The notes: generated from the letters alone by a model not told the origin. A DNA stretch of 64,000 nucleotides from Lachnospiraceae bacterium (GCA_900753305.1 CAADYR010000171.1:1-64000); one strand, 5' to 3'. Positions 22,858 through 30,895 are shown, numbered from the stretch's first letter. Made by a program: numbers and translations.

Positions 22858-24063
22858 ATGACTAAAATAGATATATTTTCAGGCTTTTTAGGAGCAGGTA
22901 AGACAACTTTGATCAAGAAGCTGTTAAAAGAGGCAATGGATGCTTCCAAGGTAGTGCTGATCGAGAATGAATTTGGTGAAATTGGTATTGATGGCGGTTT
23001 CTTAAAGGAAGCCGGCGTAGAAATTAAGGAAATGAATTCCGGCTGCATCTGTTGTTCACTGGTTGGAGACTTTGGCAGTTCATTAGCTGAAGTACTTGAC
23101 AAGTATCATCCGGAAAGAATTCTGATCGAGCCATCAGGTGTAGGTAAGCTTTCTGATGTTATGAAGGCAGTACAGAATGTAAAGTCTGATGTTGATGTTC
23201 AGCTTAACAGTGCGGTAGTAGTTGTAGATGCTAATAAGTGCAAGATGTATGCTAAGAACTTTGGTGAGTTTTTCTTAAATCAGATTGAACACGCAGGTAC
23301 GATCATTTTGAGCAGAACTGCTGATATCAGCGAAAGCAAGTTGAATGCTGCACTGGAGATTATTCGTGAGCATAACAGCAAAGCAACTGTTATTACGACT
23401 CCCTGGGATGAACTGGATGGCAAGAAGATTCTGGAAACTATCGAAAATGCCAAAGATCTGGAAGCAGAACTGATGGAAGAGGTTGCCAAACTTCATGATG
23501 AACATGAGCACCATCATCATGACCATGGTGAGGACTGCACATGTGGCTGCCATGATCACGACCATGACGAGGATGAGGACGAGCATGAGCATCATCATCA
23601 CCACGACCATGATGAGGACGAGCATGAACATCATCACCATGACCATGAGGAGCATCATCACGATCATGAAGAGGAACATGAACACCATCATGATCACGAA
23701 CATCATCATGACCATGACGAGCATGATGAAAACTGCACATGCGGCTGCCATGATCATGACCACGAACATCATCACCATCATCATGCTGATGAGATATTCA
23801 CCAGTTGGGGCATGGAGACACCAACTGCTTATACCAAGGCTGAAATCGAGACAATCCTTAAGAAGCTGGATGATGCAGATACCTATGGTGTGATCCTTCG
23901 TGCCAAGGGCATGCTTCCTGCCGGTGATGGAACATGGATCAATTTTGACTATGTACCGGAAGAAAGCAATGTCAGAACAGGCGCACCTGAAGTAACAGGT
24001 AAGATCTGTGTCATTGGTTCCAAACTGAATGAGGACAATCTGAAGGTATTGTTTACAAAATAA
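22858..24063 (+). CDS. COG0523 GTPase with a large His-rich insertion
   Basis: A 401-residue metallochaperone-like G3E GTPase (CobW/YciC/ZnuG group). GFLGAGKTT is the Walker A, IENEFGEIGID follows, and GCICC is the metal-binding CxCC of the group. After about residue 213 comes a metal-binding tract of about 100 residues made mainly of His, Asp and Glu, with two CTCGCHDHDH units. A CobW C-terminal domain ends the protein (from about residue 320). The usual NKxD position reads SRTAD. Such proteins deliver or buffer Zn or similar metals. GGAGG precedes ATG 22858. A second COG0523-like gene follows at 24085. No Zur box was recognised. Confidence 0.88.
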   Translation: MTKIDIFSGFLGAGKTTLIKKLLKEAMDASKVVLIENEFGEIGIDGGFLKEAGVEIKEMNSGCICCSLVGDFGSSLAEVLDKYHPERILIEPSGVGKLSDVMKAVQNVKSDVDVQLNSAVVVVDANKCKMYAKNFGEFFLNQIEHAGTIILSRTADISESKLNAALEIIREHNSKATVITTPWDELDGKKILETIENAKDLEAELMEEVAKLHDEHEHHHHDHGEDCTCGCHDHDHDEDEDEHEHHHHHDHDEDEHEHHHHDHEEHHHDHEEEHEHHHDHEHHHDHDEHDENCTCGCHDHDHEHHHHHHADEIFTSWGMETPTAYTKAEIETILKKLDDADTYGVILRAKGMLPAGDGTWINFDYVPEESNVRTGAPEVTGKICVIGSKLNEDNLKVLFTK

Positions 24064-24084
24064 GAAATAGGATAGAGGTAAAGT

Positions 24085-25017
24085 ATGAAACCTGTATATA
24101 TTATCAATGGATTTCTGGAGAGTGGTAAAACAGAATTTATTACCTATACGATTTCACAGCCTTATTTTCAGATCAGAGGGAAGACACTTCTGATCGTCTG
24201 TGAGGAAGGTGAAGTGGAGTATGATGCAGATATCCTTCGTAAAAGCAGAACAGTGATGGAAGTGATCGATGAGGAATCTGAGTTCACACCGGAGAATCTG
24301 ATCGAACTTGAGAAGAAGTATAAGCCGGAGCGTATCATTGTAGAATATAATGGTATGTGGAACTGCAAGAATATGAAGCTGCCATGGCACTGGACAGTAG
24401 AACAGCAGATTACTACGATCAATGGTTCTACGTTCCAGACATATTATACAAATATGAAGTCATTACTGGCAGAACAGATCAGAAAGTCAGAGTTGATCAT
24501 CTTTAACAGATGTGACGGACTCAACGACCAGTTAGGGAACTTCAAACGTAATATCAAAGCTGTAAATCCTACCGCAGATGTTGTTTTTGAAGACAAGGAT
24601 GGTGAGATCAATCAGATTCTTGAGGAGGATCTGCCATTTGACCTGAATCAACCGGTTATTGATCTGGATACGTATGCTTATGGCATATGGTATCTGGATG
24701 CTATGGATAATCTGAATCGTTATATTGGTAAGACAATCAAGTTCAAAGCCATGGTATTAAGACCAAAAGATGGAAGTACAGATTATTTTGTACCGGGCAG
24801 AATGGCAATGACGTGCTGTGCAGAGGATATGGCTTTTCTGGGCTATGCCTGCAAATATGACAAGAGTGCAGAACTGACCAATAAGGAGTGGGTAGAAGTA
24901 ACGGCTACTGTTCATCAGGAGTTCTGGAAGGATTATAATGGAGAAGGACCAGTCCTTCATGCAGTAAATGTTGTACCGACCAAGAAGCCGAAGGATGATG
25001 TAGTAAGCTTCAACTAA
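24085..25017 (+). CDS. COG0523-like NTPase domain fused to a DUF1980 / TIGR03943-like domain
   Basis: A 310-residue protein. The N-terminal half has a P-loop GFLESGKTEF and IIFNRCD at the G4 position but lacks the CxCC metal motif of its neighbour. The C-terminal about 110 residues (from IGKTIKFKAMVLRP, with GRMAMTCCAEDMAFLGY, then LHAVNVVPTKKP) match the soluble C-terminal part of DUF1980 (YcgQ/TIGR03943) proteins, which work with YcgR/YraQ permeases. No permease gene is near. Twenty-one bases separate it from the His-rich gene, so the two form one operon ending at 25036. Metal handling is inferred from context. Confidence 0.78.
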   Translation: MKPVYIINGFLESGKTEFITYTISQPYFQIRGKTLLIVCEEGEVEYDADILRKSRTVMEVIDEESEFTPENLIELEKKYKPERIIVEYNGMWNCKNMKLPWHWTVEQQITTINGSTFQTYYTNMKSLLAEQIRKSELIIFNRCDGLNDQLGNFKRNIKAVNPTADVVFEDKDGEINQILEEDLPFDLNQPVIDLDTYAYGIWYLDAMDNLNRYIGKTIKFKAMVLRPKDGSTDYFVPGRMAMTCCAEDMAFLGYACKYDKSAELTNKEWVEVTATVHQEFWKDYNGEGPVLHAVNVVPTKKPKDDVVSFN

Positions 25018-25035
25018 GCTGAATATGCAATAAAT

Positions 25036-25083
25036 AAAAATGCAGATATCAGAGAACATTGAACTCTGGTATCTGCATTTTTG
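25036..25083. terminator. Bidirectional terminator between the COG0523 operon and pyrI
   Basis: A 19-bp near-perfect stem with AAAAATGCAGATATCAGAG on the left (25036-25054) and its complement on the right (25064-25082, one G-T pair). A-run and T-run on both sides allow use in both directions. Confidence 0.92.
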
Positions 25084-25086
25084 ATT

Positions 25087-25521
25087 CTATAAATCAGAAC
25101 TGCTGTATTTCTCTTCACAATATTTGCAGCGGTAGACTTCCTTTTCTTCATCAGTAAGGACGAAGATATGGGGAAGTTCCTGCTCGATAGAGGTAATGCA
25201 ACGTGGATTTTTACATTTCAGTACGTTTTTGATCTCACGGGGCAGAGTGAGCTGGCGCTTCTGCACGATTTCGGAATTCTTGATCACATTGACGGTGATG
25301 TTGTGGTCAATGAAGCCCAGAATATCCAGATTAAGAGTGTTGATATCACATTCTACTTTGAGAATATCTTTTTTTCCCATCTTGCCACTCTTGGCATTCT
25401 TGATAATCGCGACTGTGCAATCCAGCTTGTCCAGACCTAAGTGCTTATAGATACTCAGACTTTTGCCGGCCTTGATATGATCCAGAACGAAACCTTCTTC
25501 AATTTTACCTACATTTAACAT
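25087..25521 (-). CDS. pyrI: Aspartate carbamoyltransferase regulatory chain
   Basis: A 144-residue regulatory subunit of ATCase. The N-terminal allosteric domain begins LNVGKIEEGFVLDHIKAG; the C-terminal zinc domain has the four-Cys pattern CKNPRC and CKYC. Length is close to E. coli PyrI (153). The start codon lies 11 bases after the pyrB stop with a GGAGG in the gap, so the two are translated from one message. Presence of PyrI suggests a class B ATCase with nucleotide allostery. Confidence 0.95.
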   Translation of the reverse strand: MLNVGKIEEGFVLDHIKAGKSLSIYKHLGLDKLDCTVAIIKNAKSGKMGKKDILKVECDINTLNLDILGFIDHNITVNVIKNSEIVQKRQLTLPREIKNVLKCKNPRCITSIEQELPHIFVLTDEEKEVYRCKYCEEKYSSSDL

Positions 25522-25532
25522 GACATGACCTC

Positions 25533-26450
25533 CTAATCTTCCACATGAATCTCTAATAAAGTCAACAGCAATGCCATTCTGACATAGACTCCGTACTGTA
25601 CCTGGCGAAAATATGCTGCTCTTGGGTCGTCATCCACTTCAACAGAAATTTCATTGACACGGGGAAGTGGGTGAAGCACGATCATATCCGGCTTTGCCAT
25701 TTCCATTTTTTCTTTATTGAGAACATAGAAATCTTTCAAACGAACATAATCTTCTTCATTAAAGAAACGCTCTTTCTGAACACGGGTCATATATAGAATA
25801 TCGAGTTCAGGCATTACATCTTCAAGTTTCGTTACTTCTTCGTAAGGAATGCCTTTTTCATGGAGCATCTCTGTGATGTATTCAGGAACCTTTAACTCAT
25901 CCGGGGAGATAAAGATGAAACGAATATTATCATAGCGAACCAGAGCATTGATCAGGGAATGAACGGTTCTGCCAAATTTCAGGTCACCACATAGACCTAT
26001 TGTAAAGTTATTCAGTCTACCCTTTAAGGATTTGATCGTCATCAGGTCAGTCAAGGTTTGAGTAGGATGCTGATGTCCACCATCTCCGGCATTAATAACC
26101 GGGATTCTGGAATGGGAGGCAGCTACCATAGGAGCACCCTCTTTTGGGTGGCGCATAGCACAGATATCTGCGAAACAGGAAATAACGCGGATGGTATCGG
26201 ATACGCTTTCACCTTTTGAAGCAGAAGAACAGTTGGCATCTGAAAAACCAAGGACACTGCCTCCAAGGTTCAGCATGGCTGCTTCAAAACTCAGTCTGGT
26301 ACGTGTGCTTGGCTCATAAAAGCAGGTGGCTAACTTTTTACCGGCACAGGCATGTGCGTATTTTGCAGGATTGTGTTCAATATCACTGGCAAGTGAAAAT
26401 AACTTGTCAAGTTCCTCCACAGAGAAATCAAGTGGACTCATTAAATGTCT
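25533..26450 (-). CDS. pyrB: Aspartate carbamoyltransferase catalytic chain
   Basis: A 305-residue enzyme catalysing the first committed step of pyrimidine synthesis. The carbamoyl-phosphate site FYEPSTRTRLSFE is complete, then GDGGHQHPTQTLTD and, near the end, HPLPRVNEI. AAGGAGG stands 7 bases before the ATG at 26450 (MRHLMSPLDF); the open frame to 26480 has no site. It is transcribed from the promoter at 26743 through a leader peptide and an intrinsic terminator, so attenuation is expected. pyrI follows. Confidence 0.95.
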   Translation of the reverse strand, partial: RHLMSPLDFSVEELDKLFSLASDIEHNPAKYAHACAGKKLATCFYEPSTRTRLSFEAAMLNLGGSVLGFSDANCSSASKGESVSDTIRVISCFADICAMRHPKEGAPMVAASHSRIPVINAGDGGHQHPTQTLTDLMTIKSLKGRLNNFTIGLCGDLKFGRTVHSLINALVRYDNIRFIFISPDELKVPEYITEMLHEKGIPYEEVTKLEDVMPELDILYMTRVQKERFFNEEDYVRLKDFYVLNKEKMEMAKPDMIVLHPLPRVNEISVEVDDDPRAAYFRQVQYGVYVRMALLLTLLEIHVED

Positions 26451-26484
26451 CATAGAAAACCTCCTTAGAATTTTGGTCAACTAT

Positions 26485-26667
26485 TCAGAGTCTTGCAAAT
26501 TGGGACAGAATAGTTCTGATTTTTGGCAAAAGAAAAGAAGAGATATATTCTCTTCTTGAAAAATTACCAATATAAAAAGTGAAATGTCTGAAAATGAAAA
26601 AAGGAAATAATCTGGCTATCGGATGAAATACGTCGATATACTTATCTTCGCTCATAGATACAGCCAT
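26485..26667 (-). CDS. pyrBI leader peptide
   Basis: A 60-codon frame with an excellent AAGGAG 7 bases before its ATG (26667). The product begins MAVSMSEDKYIDVF and has a Phe-rich middle (RLFPFFIFRHFTFYIGNF) encoded by U-rich codons. An intrinsic terminator lies inside the frame (26527-26557), and the stop codon is past it, 34 bases before pyrB. This is the layout of the E. coli pyrBI leader, where a ribosome close behind RNA polymerase disrupts the terminator when UTP is low. The sequence is not similar to E. coli PyrL; the analogy rests on architecture. Confidence 0.65.
   Translation of the reverse strand: MAVSMSEDKYIDVFHPIARLFPFFIFRHFTFYIGNFSRREYISSFLLPKIRTILSQFARL
26527..26557 (-). terminator. 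pyrBI attenuator
   Basis: On the minus strand AAGAAGAGA, loop ATATA, TCTCTTCTT, then TTCTTTTG: a perfect 9-bp intrinsic terminator inside the leader reading frame. U-rich stretches (TTCCTTTTTTC and CACTTTTTAT, about 26570-26625) lie just upstream, where UTP-dependent pausing would occur. Confidence 0.75.
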
Positions 26668-26714
26668 GGTCTTACTCCTTCTTAAACGTTTATATAAATT
26701 CACTCACTTGTGCT

Positions 26715-26743
26715 ATCATAGCATATCTTGGGGTGGCTTGCAA
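26715..26743 (-). promoter_or_regulatory. pyrBI promoter
   Basis: On the minus strand TTGCAA, a 17-base spacer and TATGAT. The start would be near 26708, leaving a 40-base leader before the peptide's start codon. Confidence 0.75.
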
Positions 26744-26759
26744 TGAAAAAATTAAATTT

Positions 26760-26946
26760 TGAATAGTATAATATTTGTATGTAAAAATAATTAGTTAAAT
26801 TGACTTGTTTTCAGTTTTTAATCTTGAATACAATATATGATATAAGGTAACTACTCTGAGTTATAAAATCTTACTGCAAATAATGTAGTGTCCAATTTGG
26901 ACACTAATAGAAAAGTGAGTAAGGTGTGATTTCAGTATATTTTTGT
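26760..26946. other. Intergenic region with a perfect palindrome
   Basis: The stretch is AT-rich and has no open frame. The only feature is TAGTGTCCAA-T-TTGGACACTA at 26886-26906, a perfect 10-bp inverted repeat with a one-base centre, 40 bases before the toxin-antitoxin promoter. It may be an operator. Confidence 0.5.
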
Positions 26947-27000
26947 TTGACATTGGTATAATAATATATTATAATAATAGTACGAAAAAACGTACGAAAA
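26947..27000 (+). promoter_or_regulatory. yefM-yoeB promoter with operator repeats
   Basis: A perfect consensus promoter: TTGACA (26947-26952), 17 bases, TATAAT (26970-26975). GTACGAAAA occurs twice, 12 bases apart (26980-26988, 26992-27000), the second inside the palindrome CGTACG. YefM proteins bind short GTAC-centred palindromes, so autorepression is expected. Confidence 0.82.
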
Positions 27001-27022
27001 TATTTAAAAAGAGGCGTATTAT

Positions 27023-27277
27023 ATGTTAGCAGTTAAAAGTATGGATGTAAGAGATAATTTTAAGACCTTTTGCGATAGAGTATTTAAGGGGGAAACATTA
27101 ATAATATCAAGACCTAAAAATGAAAATATCGTGATGATGTCAGAAGCAGAATATAATGAAATGCTTAAAGCTAAGAGAAATGCAGAATATCTTGCTATGT
27201 TGGATCAATCAATGGCAGAGGCAGAAGCAGGTGGATTTATCACAAAGACGATAGAGGAATTAGAGGAACTTGAATAA
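27023..27277 (+). CDS. yefM: YefM-type antitoxin (Phd/YefM family)
   Basis: An 84-residue antitoxin and repressor. VKSMDVRDNFKTFCDRV is the N-terminal DNA-binding Phd/YefM fold, then ISRPKNENIVMMSEAEYNEM; the acidic, Leu/Glu-rich tail (ITKTIEELEELE) would wrap the toxin. GAGG precedes ATG 27023. The stop codon overlaps the toxin start (TAATG), the usual translational coupling. Confidence 0.94.
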   Translation: MLAVKSMDVRDNFKTFCDRVFKGETLIISRPKNENIVMMSEAEYNEMLKAKRNAEYLAMLDQSMAEAEAGGFITKTIEELEELE

Positions 27278-27537
27278 TGAATGTAGTATTTACCCCTACG
27301 GCTTGGAAGCATTATACGGAATGGCAGCAGGAGGATCGGAAAATTGTAAAAAGGATTAATGAGTTTATAAAAAGCATTGATTGTGATGGTTTATTAGAAG
27401 AAATCGGTAAACCAGAACCGTTGAAACATAGGAAAATATGCAGTAGAAGAATTACAGATGAACATCGTCTTACATACAATTTTGATAGTAATCAAAATCT
27501 TATTATATATTCCTGTAAATATCATTATGAAGAATAG
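27277..27537 (+). CDS. yoeB: YoeB-type mRNA endoribonuclease toxin
   Basis: An 86-residue toxin of the RelE superfamily that cuts mRNA in the ribosome. FTPTAWKHYTEWQQEDRK at the start and LKHRKICSRRITDEHRLTYN are family blocks; the terminal KYHYEE carries the catalytic His. The Glu of GKPEPLK and Arg of SRRI fit the other active-site residues. The toxin appears intact and full length, so the pair should be functional. Confidence 0.95.
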   Translation: MNVVFTPTAWKHYTEWQQEDRKIVKRINEFIKSIDCDGLLEEIGKPEPLKHRKICSRRITDEHRLTYNFDSNQNLIIYSCKYHYEE

Positions 27538-27606
27538 TAATATTGTGGTATACTATACGTAAGAAAAAACAGTGACTACAGATCATGAAGAGTAGGAGGA
27601 TAAAGA

Positions 27607-27981
27607 ATGGAATTTAGAGAGCGAAAGAGATGGATATTTTTTGGACTTCCATTTACTTTTACAATATACACAGTAAAAGAAGAGGTCATTACTGTTGATA
27701 CAGGTTTCCTGAACAAAGAAGAAAATGATTGCTACATGTATAAAGTGCAGGATGTAACGTTAAAGACTTCCCTGTGGGAGAGGATATTCGGCCTTGGCAC
27801 AATTATATGTTACACAGGCGATACGACCAGTTCACAGCTTATTATGGTTCATATTAAGAATGCAAGGGCGATCAAGGACTTTATTCTGGAGCAGTCGGAG
27901 GTAGCAAGAAGAAAACGCAGAACAATGAATACGCTGGATATCGGAGCTGATGATGCAGATTTTGATATTGACGGTAATTAA
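27607..27981 (+). CDS. PH domain-containing protein
   Basis: A 124-residue protein resembling bacterial PH (YdbS/bPH_2-like) domains: FTFTIYTVKEEVITVDTGFL then YKVQDVTLKTSLWERIFGLG and NARAIKDFILEQ. The acidic tail (DIGADDADFDID) is unusual. No membrane segment. GTAGGAGGA precedes the ATG. A terminator follows 16 bases after the stop. The function is not known. Confidence 0.72.
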   Translation: MEFRERKRWIFFGLPFTFTIYTVKEEVITVDTGFLNKEENDCYMYKVQDVTLKTSLWERIFGLGTIICYTGDTTSSQLIMVHIKNARAIKDFILEQSEVARRKRRTMNTLDIGADDADFDIDGN

Positions 27982-27996
27982 ATAGACTATATGTAT

Positions 27997-28023
27997 GGGA
28001 GAGGGAATTCCCCTCTCTTTTTG
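27997..28023 (+). terminator. Terminator after the PH-domain gene
   Basis: GAGAGGG/CCCTCTC with a short AATTC loop, then five T. Confidence 0.87.
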
Positions 28024-28034
28024 TGTGGATAAGA

Positions 28035-28466
28035 TTATGAGTGGTCTGACGATCTGGTGGATACATTACCTGTGAGAAGTTTCTCATAGATGAGACCGGT
28101 CAGAAACCAGAAGGGAAAGTAATCCAGTCGAATGATCCCCTGAAAATTCCAACGATGTCTGCAATAATCCCATGGACACACATGGTGTTTCTTTAGAAAA
28201 CTGCCGCTAAGATATTCCCCAAGAAAAATTGCAAGTGCATAGACACAACCGCGGATCGGCATACATAATTTCCGAATCCGTTCAAAGAAGGGGCGCAGTA
28301 TCGCCATTGAACCATAGATGGGAAACATCCATAGGGATGTAGTGCCTTTGAGGGTCATTTCTCTTTGACGAAATGCAATTACAGCAGTGAAGAGAATTTC
28401 CAGACACCAGCCGACGATACCGCATAATATAAAGTTATAAATGAAGGAGTTTAATTTGGTGTTCAT
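28035..28466 (-). CDS. Putative ABC-transporter type IV (PF06541-like) membrane protein
   Basis: A 143-residue protein with about four membrane segments. FILCGIVGWCLEILFTA, TSLWMFPIYGSMA and the ending YFPFWFLTGLIYEKL follow the pattern of the small CmpB-like family annotated as putative ABC-transporter type IV; no ATPase gene is near and function is unknown. No clear ribosome binding site is visible before the ATG at 28466. It lies downstream of the DUF5050 gene with a hairpin at 28476-28512 between them. Confidence 0.68.
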   Translation of the reverse strand: MNTKLNSFIYNFILCGIVGWCLEILFTAVIAFRQREMTLKGTTSLWMFPIYGSMAILRPFFERIRKLCMPIRGCVYALAIFLGEYLSGSFLKKHHVCPWDYCRHRWNFQGIIRLDYFPFWFLTGLIYEKLLTGNVSTRSSDHS

Positions 28467-28475
28467 AGAAACAGT

Positions 28476-28512
28476 ATGACCGATATTGCAAAGCTTATGC
28501 AGTACCGGTCAT
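28476..28512. other. Intercistronic hairpin
   Basis: ATGACCG/CGGTCAT with an inner TGCA/TGCA. On the plus strand it is followed by ATATTTTTAG and resembles a terminator, but no plus-strand gene needs one here; on the minus strand it has no T-run. Confidence 0.5.
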
Positions 28513-28522
28513 ATTTTTAGAA

Positions 28523-29560
28523 TTATTTATTAGCATCAATGGATGCCTGAAGGGCGGCATCGAAAGTTGATATGGATAAGTCTCCATCAAGAGGAATTTT
28601 GTATACAGGTACTTCACTGCCAAATTGTATAAAATAGACGTACTGAGAAGTAAGACTGATGGTATTATATGCACCATTGGCAATCACATCTGTTCTGGAA
28701 CCATCCCTTGAAACACGCTTAAACTGGGGGTTATCGCCAGAGGTCTGATAGTAGACATATTGATCTGACAGGTTAAGCATATCTGTTCTGGTTTCATCCA
28801 GTATAGTTTTTTCACCCGTTGAAAGGTCGATTCGTACAAGGGCGTAGTTGTTATGAATATCAATGCCATATAGTTCATTACCATCCACAATAGGCATATA
28901 AATGTCTGTATCATCGGAAAGAACCTGATAGACGCGGTCATTTGTCAGATCGATTCCCATAAGGTGCAGATCAGTCTTGGTATTTTGATAATAGAGAGTA
29001 GAATTATCTACACATGCAGGAACAATAGGATTTGTCAACAGGATTTTGGGTTCTTTACTGTCGATTCCGATTTTTTTGAGGAAGGTACCGTCCTCAGCGG
29101 AAACATTATAATACAGAGAATTATCGGCAAGTACTACATTGCTGCCAAATACTTTATCCAGACAGGATATTTTACTTGTATTTTTTTTGGAAGCACGATA
29201 GATTCCGGTTGCATTGAACATATATCCGAAACCTTCGCCGGAACCAATACTCTTTTGATAATAATATAGATAGTCACCACCGGAATTGATACTGAAAACC
29301 TGTGTGGAGATGAGCTTGGATATATCTGTTTCATCCGGCTTCATCCGGTAAAGGGAACCGTTATCGTATGGATTTGCAAAATAGACGTATTTATCATCTT
29401 CACAGAATATTCCGTTATTATATAGATTGCCGGCAGTATTGCCTACAGTACCGACAGGGTTGCCGGGTATTTTATGACTTAGTGAAACTGCAATAGCTGC
29501 GCCGATGCACAAGGCGGCAATGCAGATAATGGATATGACCGTAATAATTTTTCTCTTCAT
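28523..29560 (-). CDS. DUF5050-type beta-propeller protein, membrane anchored
   Basis: A 345-residue protein with one N-terminal membrane segment or uncleaved signal (IITVISIICIAALCIGAAIA) and an extracellular domain of repeated Tyr-rich strands (DKYVYFANPYDNGSLYRM, DQYVYYQTSGD, SQYVYFIQFGS), each with the YVYY/YVYF core of DUF5050 propeller blades. The role is unknown; surface binding is typical for the class. It may be co-transcribed with the minus-strand gene downstream. Confidence 0.75.
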   Translation of the reverse strand: MKRKIITVISIICIAALCIGAAIAVSLSHKIPGNPVGTVGNTAGNLYNNGIFCEDDKYVYFANPYDNGSLYRMKPDETDISKLISTQVFSINSGGDYLYYYQKSIGSGEGFGYMFNATGIYRASKKNTSKISCLDKVFGSNVVLADNSLYYNVSAEDGTFLKKIGIDSKEPKILLTNPIVPACVDNSTLYYQNTKTDLHLMGIDLTNDRVYQVLSDDTDIYMPIVDGNELYGIDIHNNYALVRIDLSTGEKTILDETRTDMLNLSDQYVYYQTSGDNPQFKRVSRDGSRTDVIANGAYNTISLTSQYVYFIQFGSEVPVYKIPLDGDLSISTFDAALQASIDANK

Positions 29561-29675
29561 GATGAAAACTCCCCCTTTGTCTTTTCAGAATCTGCGAATT
29601 TGTACAAAAACTACCATATATAGTTTTTCACAATAATTATATAAAATTATCAGACAAAATAAAAGAGGTATTTTT

Positions 29676-29704
29676 TTTACAAAGCAGTAGCAATATGGTA
29701 TACT
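29676..29704 (+). promoter_or_regulatory. pheA promoter
   Basis: TTTACA (29676-29681), a 17-base spacer and TATACT (29699-29704). The leader is about 40 bases, with no room for an attenuator. Confidence 0.82.
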
Positions 29705-29750
29705 GATTTTATTGCAATATGAGGAATACGAGTACTTGGAGGAAATGAAA

Positions 29751-30875
29751 ATGGATTTACTGGAACTGAGGAATGAGCTCGACGGAATTGATAAACAGAT
29801 CGTGGAACTTTATGAGAAAAGAATGAGTGTTTGTGGGGAAGTAGCAGCATATAAGATAGAGACTGGTAAGCGTGTATTTGACAGGGAACGTGAGAAGCAG
29901 AAGCTGGAAGCTGTAAGAGGTCTGACACACAATGATTTCAACGCATATGGAGTGACGGAACTGTTTGAGCAGATTATGGCAATGAGCCGTAAACTTCAGT
30001 ATAAAATGCTGGCAGAACATGACAGTGTAGGAAAGCTTTCTTTTTCCAAGATAGATCATATTGATACTTCCAAATGCAGAGTAGTATTTCAGGGAGCTGA
30101 AGGAGCTTATTCCCAGGCGGCAATGGTTCGTTACTTTGGTGAGCATGTAAACAGTTTTCATGTAGATACATTTCGTGATGCCATGCTGGCCATTGATGAA
30201 GGGAGCGCTGATTTCGCAGTGTTGCCCATAGAAAATTCATCAGCAGGTATTGTAAGTGAAATCTATGATCTGCTGGTTGAGTTTGAGAATTATATTGTAG
30301 GGGAACAGATCATTCCCATCAGCCATTGCCTGCTAGGCTGTGCAGGAACCAGGATAGAGGATATCAGGACAGTATATTCCCATGCACAGTCGCTGATGCA
30401 GAGCAGCCATTATTTACAGGAAAAAGGCTGGCAGCAGATCAGTATGAAGAACAATGCATTTGCAGCACAGAAGGTAGCACAGGATAAGGACACAACACAG
30501 GCAGCCATTGCCAGCGAGTATGCTGCGAAGGTATATGGGCTTGAAATTCTTGAAAAAGGTGTAAATGACTTGAAAGAGAATTCCACCCGTTTTATTATAG
30601 TTACAAATCAGAAAGTATTTTCAAAGGACGCTTCCAAGATCAGTCTGTGTTTTGAAGTAAATCATGAAAGTGGTGCATTGTACCATGCTCTTTCGCATTT
30701 AATTTACAATGGATTGAACATGACAAAGATCGAAAGCCGTCCGTTGACAGGAAGAAACTGGGAATACAGGTTTTTTGTGGATTTTGAAGGAAATATGGAA
30801 GACAGCTCTGTGAAAAATGCACTGAGAGGTCTTCGCGAAGAAACCAGAAATATGAAAATATTGGGAAACTATTAA
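29751..30875 (+). CDS. pheA: Bifunctional chorismate mutase / prephenate dehydratase
   Basis: A 374-residue P-protein making phenylpyruvate. The AroQ chorismate mutase (residues 1 to about 85) begins LLELRNELDGIDKQIVELYE with the Arg and Lys of the active site. The dehydratase domain has FQGAEGAYSQAAM and LPIENSSAGIVSE, with NSTRFIIV near its end. A C-terminal ACT domain shows ESRPLTGRNWEYRFFVDFEG, the Phe-binding ESRP motif, so feedback inhibition by Phe is expected. GGAGG lies 8 bases before ATG 29751. The stop overlaps an upstream ATG of the next frame (TAATG). Confidence 0.95.
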   Translation: MDLLELRNELDGIDKQIVELYEKRMSVCGEVAAYKIETGKRVFDREREKQKLEAVRGLTHNDFNAYGVTELFEQIMAMSRKLQYKMLAEHDSVGKLSFSKIDHIDTSKCRVVFQGAEGAYSQAAMVRYFGEHVNSFHVDTFRDAMLAIDEGSADFAVLPIENSSAGIVSEIYDLLVEFENYIVGEQIIPISHCLLGCAGTRIEDIRTVYSHAQSLMQSSHYLQEKGWQQISMKNNAFAAQKVAQDKDTTQAAIASEYAAKVYGLEILEKGVNDLKENSTRFIIVTNQKVFSKDASKISLCFEVNHESGALYHALSHLIYNGLNMTKIESRPLTGRNWEYRFFVDFEGNMEDSSVKNALRGLREETRNMKILGNY

Positions 30876-30895
30876 TGAAAAGAGGCATAAATACC

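Noticed and set aside
22780..22860. A possible Zur box upstream of the metal GTPase operon
   Set aside because: Looked for a TAAATCGTAATNATTACGATTTA-type palindrome; the region shows only scattered AT-rich words with no dyad.
23500..23790. Short repeated DNA units resembling a repeat array, and long reading frames on the minus strand
   Set aside because: The repetition comes from His/Asp/Glu codons (CAT, CAC, GAT, GAC, GAG) of the COG0523 protein; spacing is irregular, there are no spacers, and the opposite frames encode Met/Val low-complexity sequence without start signals.
26440..26720. A PyrR-binding leader upstream of pyrB
   Set aside because: The conserved PyrR anti-antiterminator loop was not found; the region is better explained by a translated leader with an internal terminator.
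28476..28512. Hairpin read as a terminator of the DUF5050 gene
   Set aside because: On the gene's own strand no T-run follows; the T-run is on the other strand, where no gene needs it.
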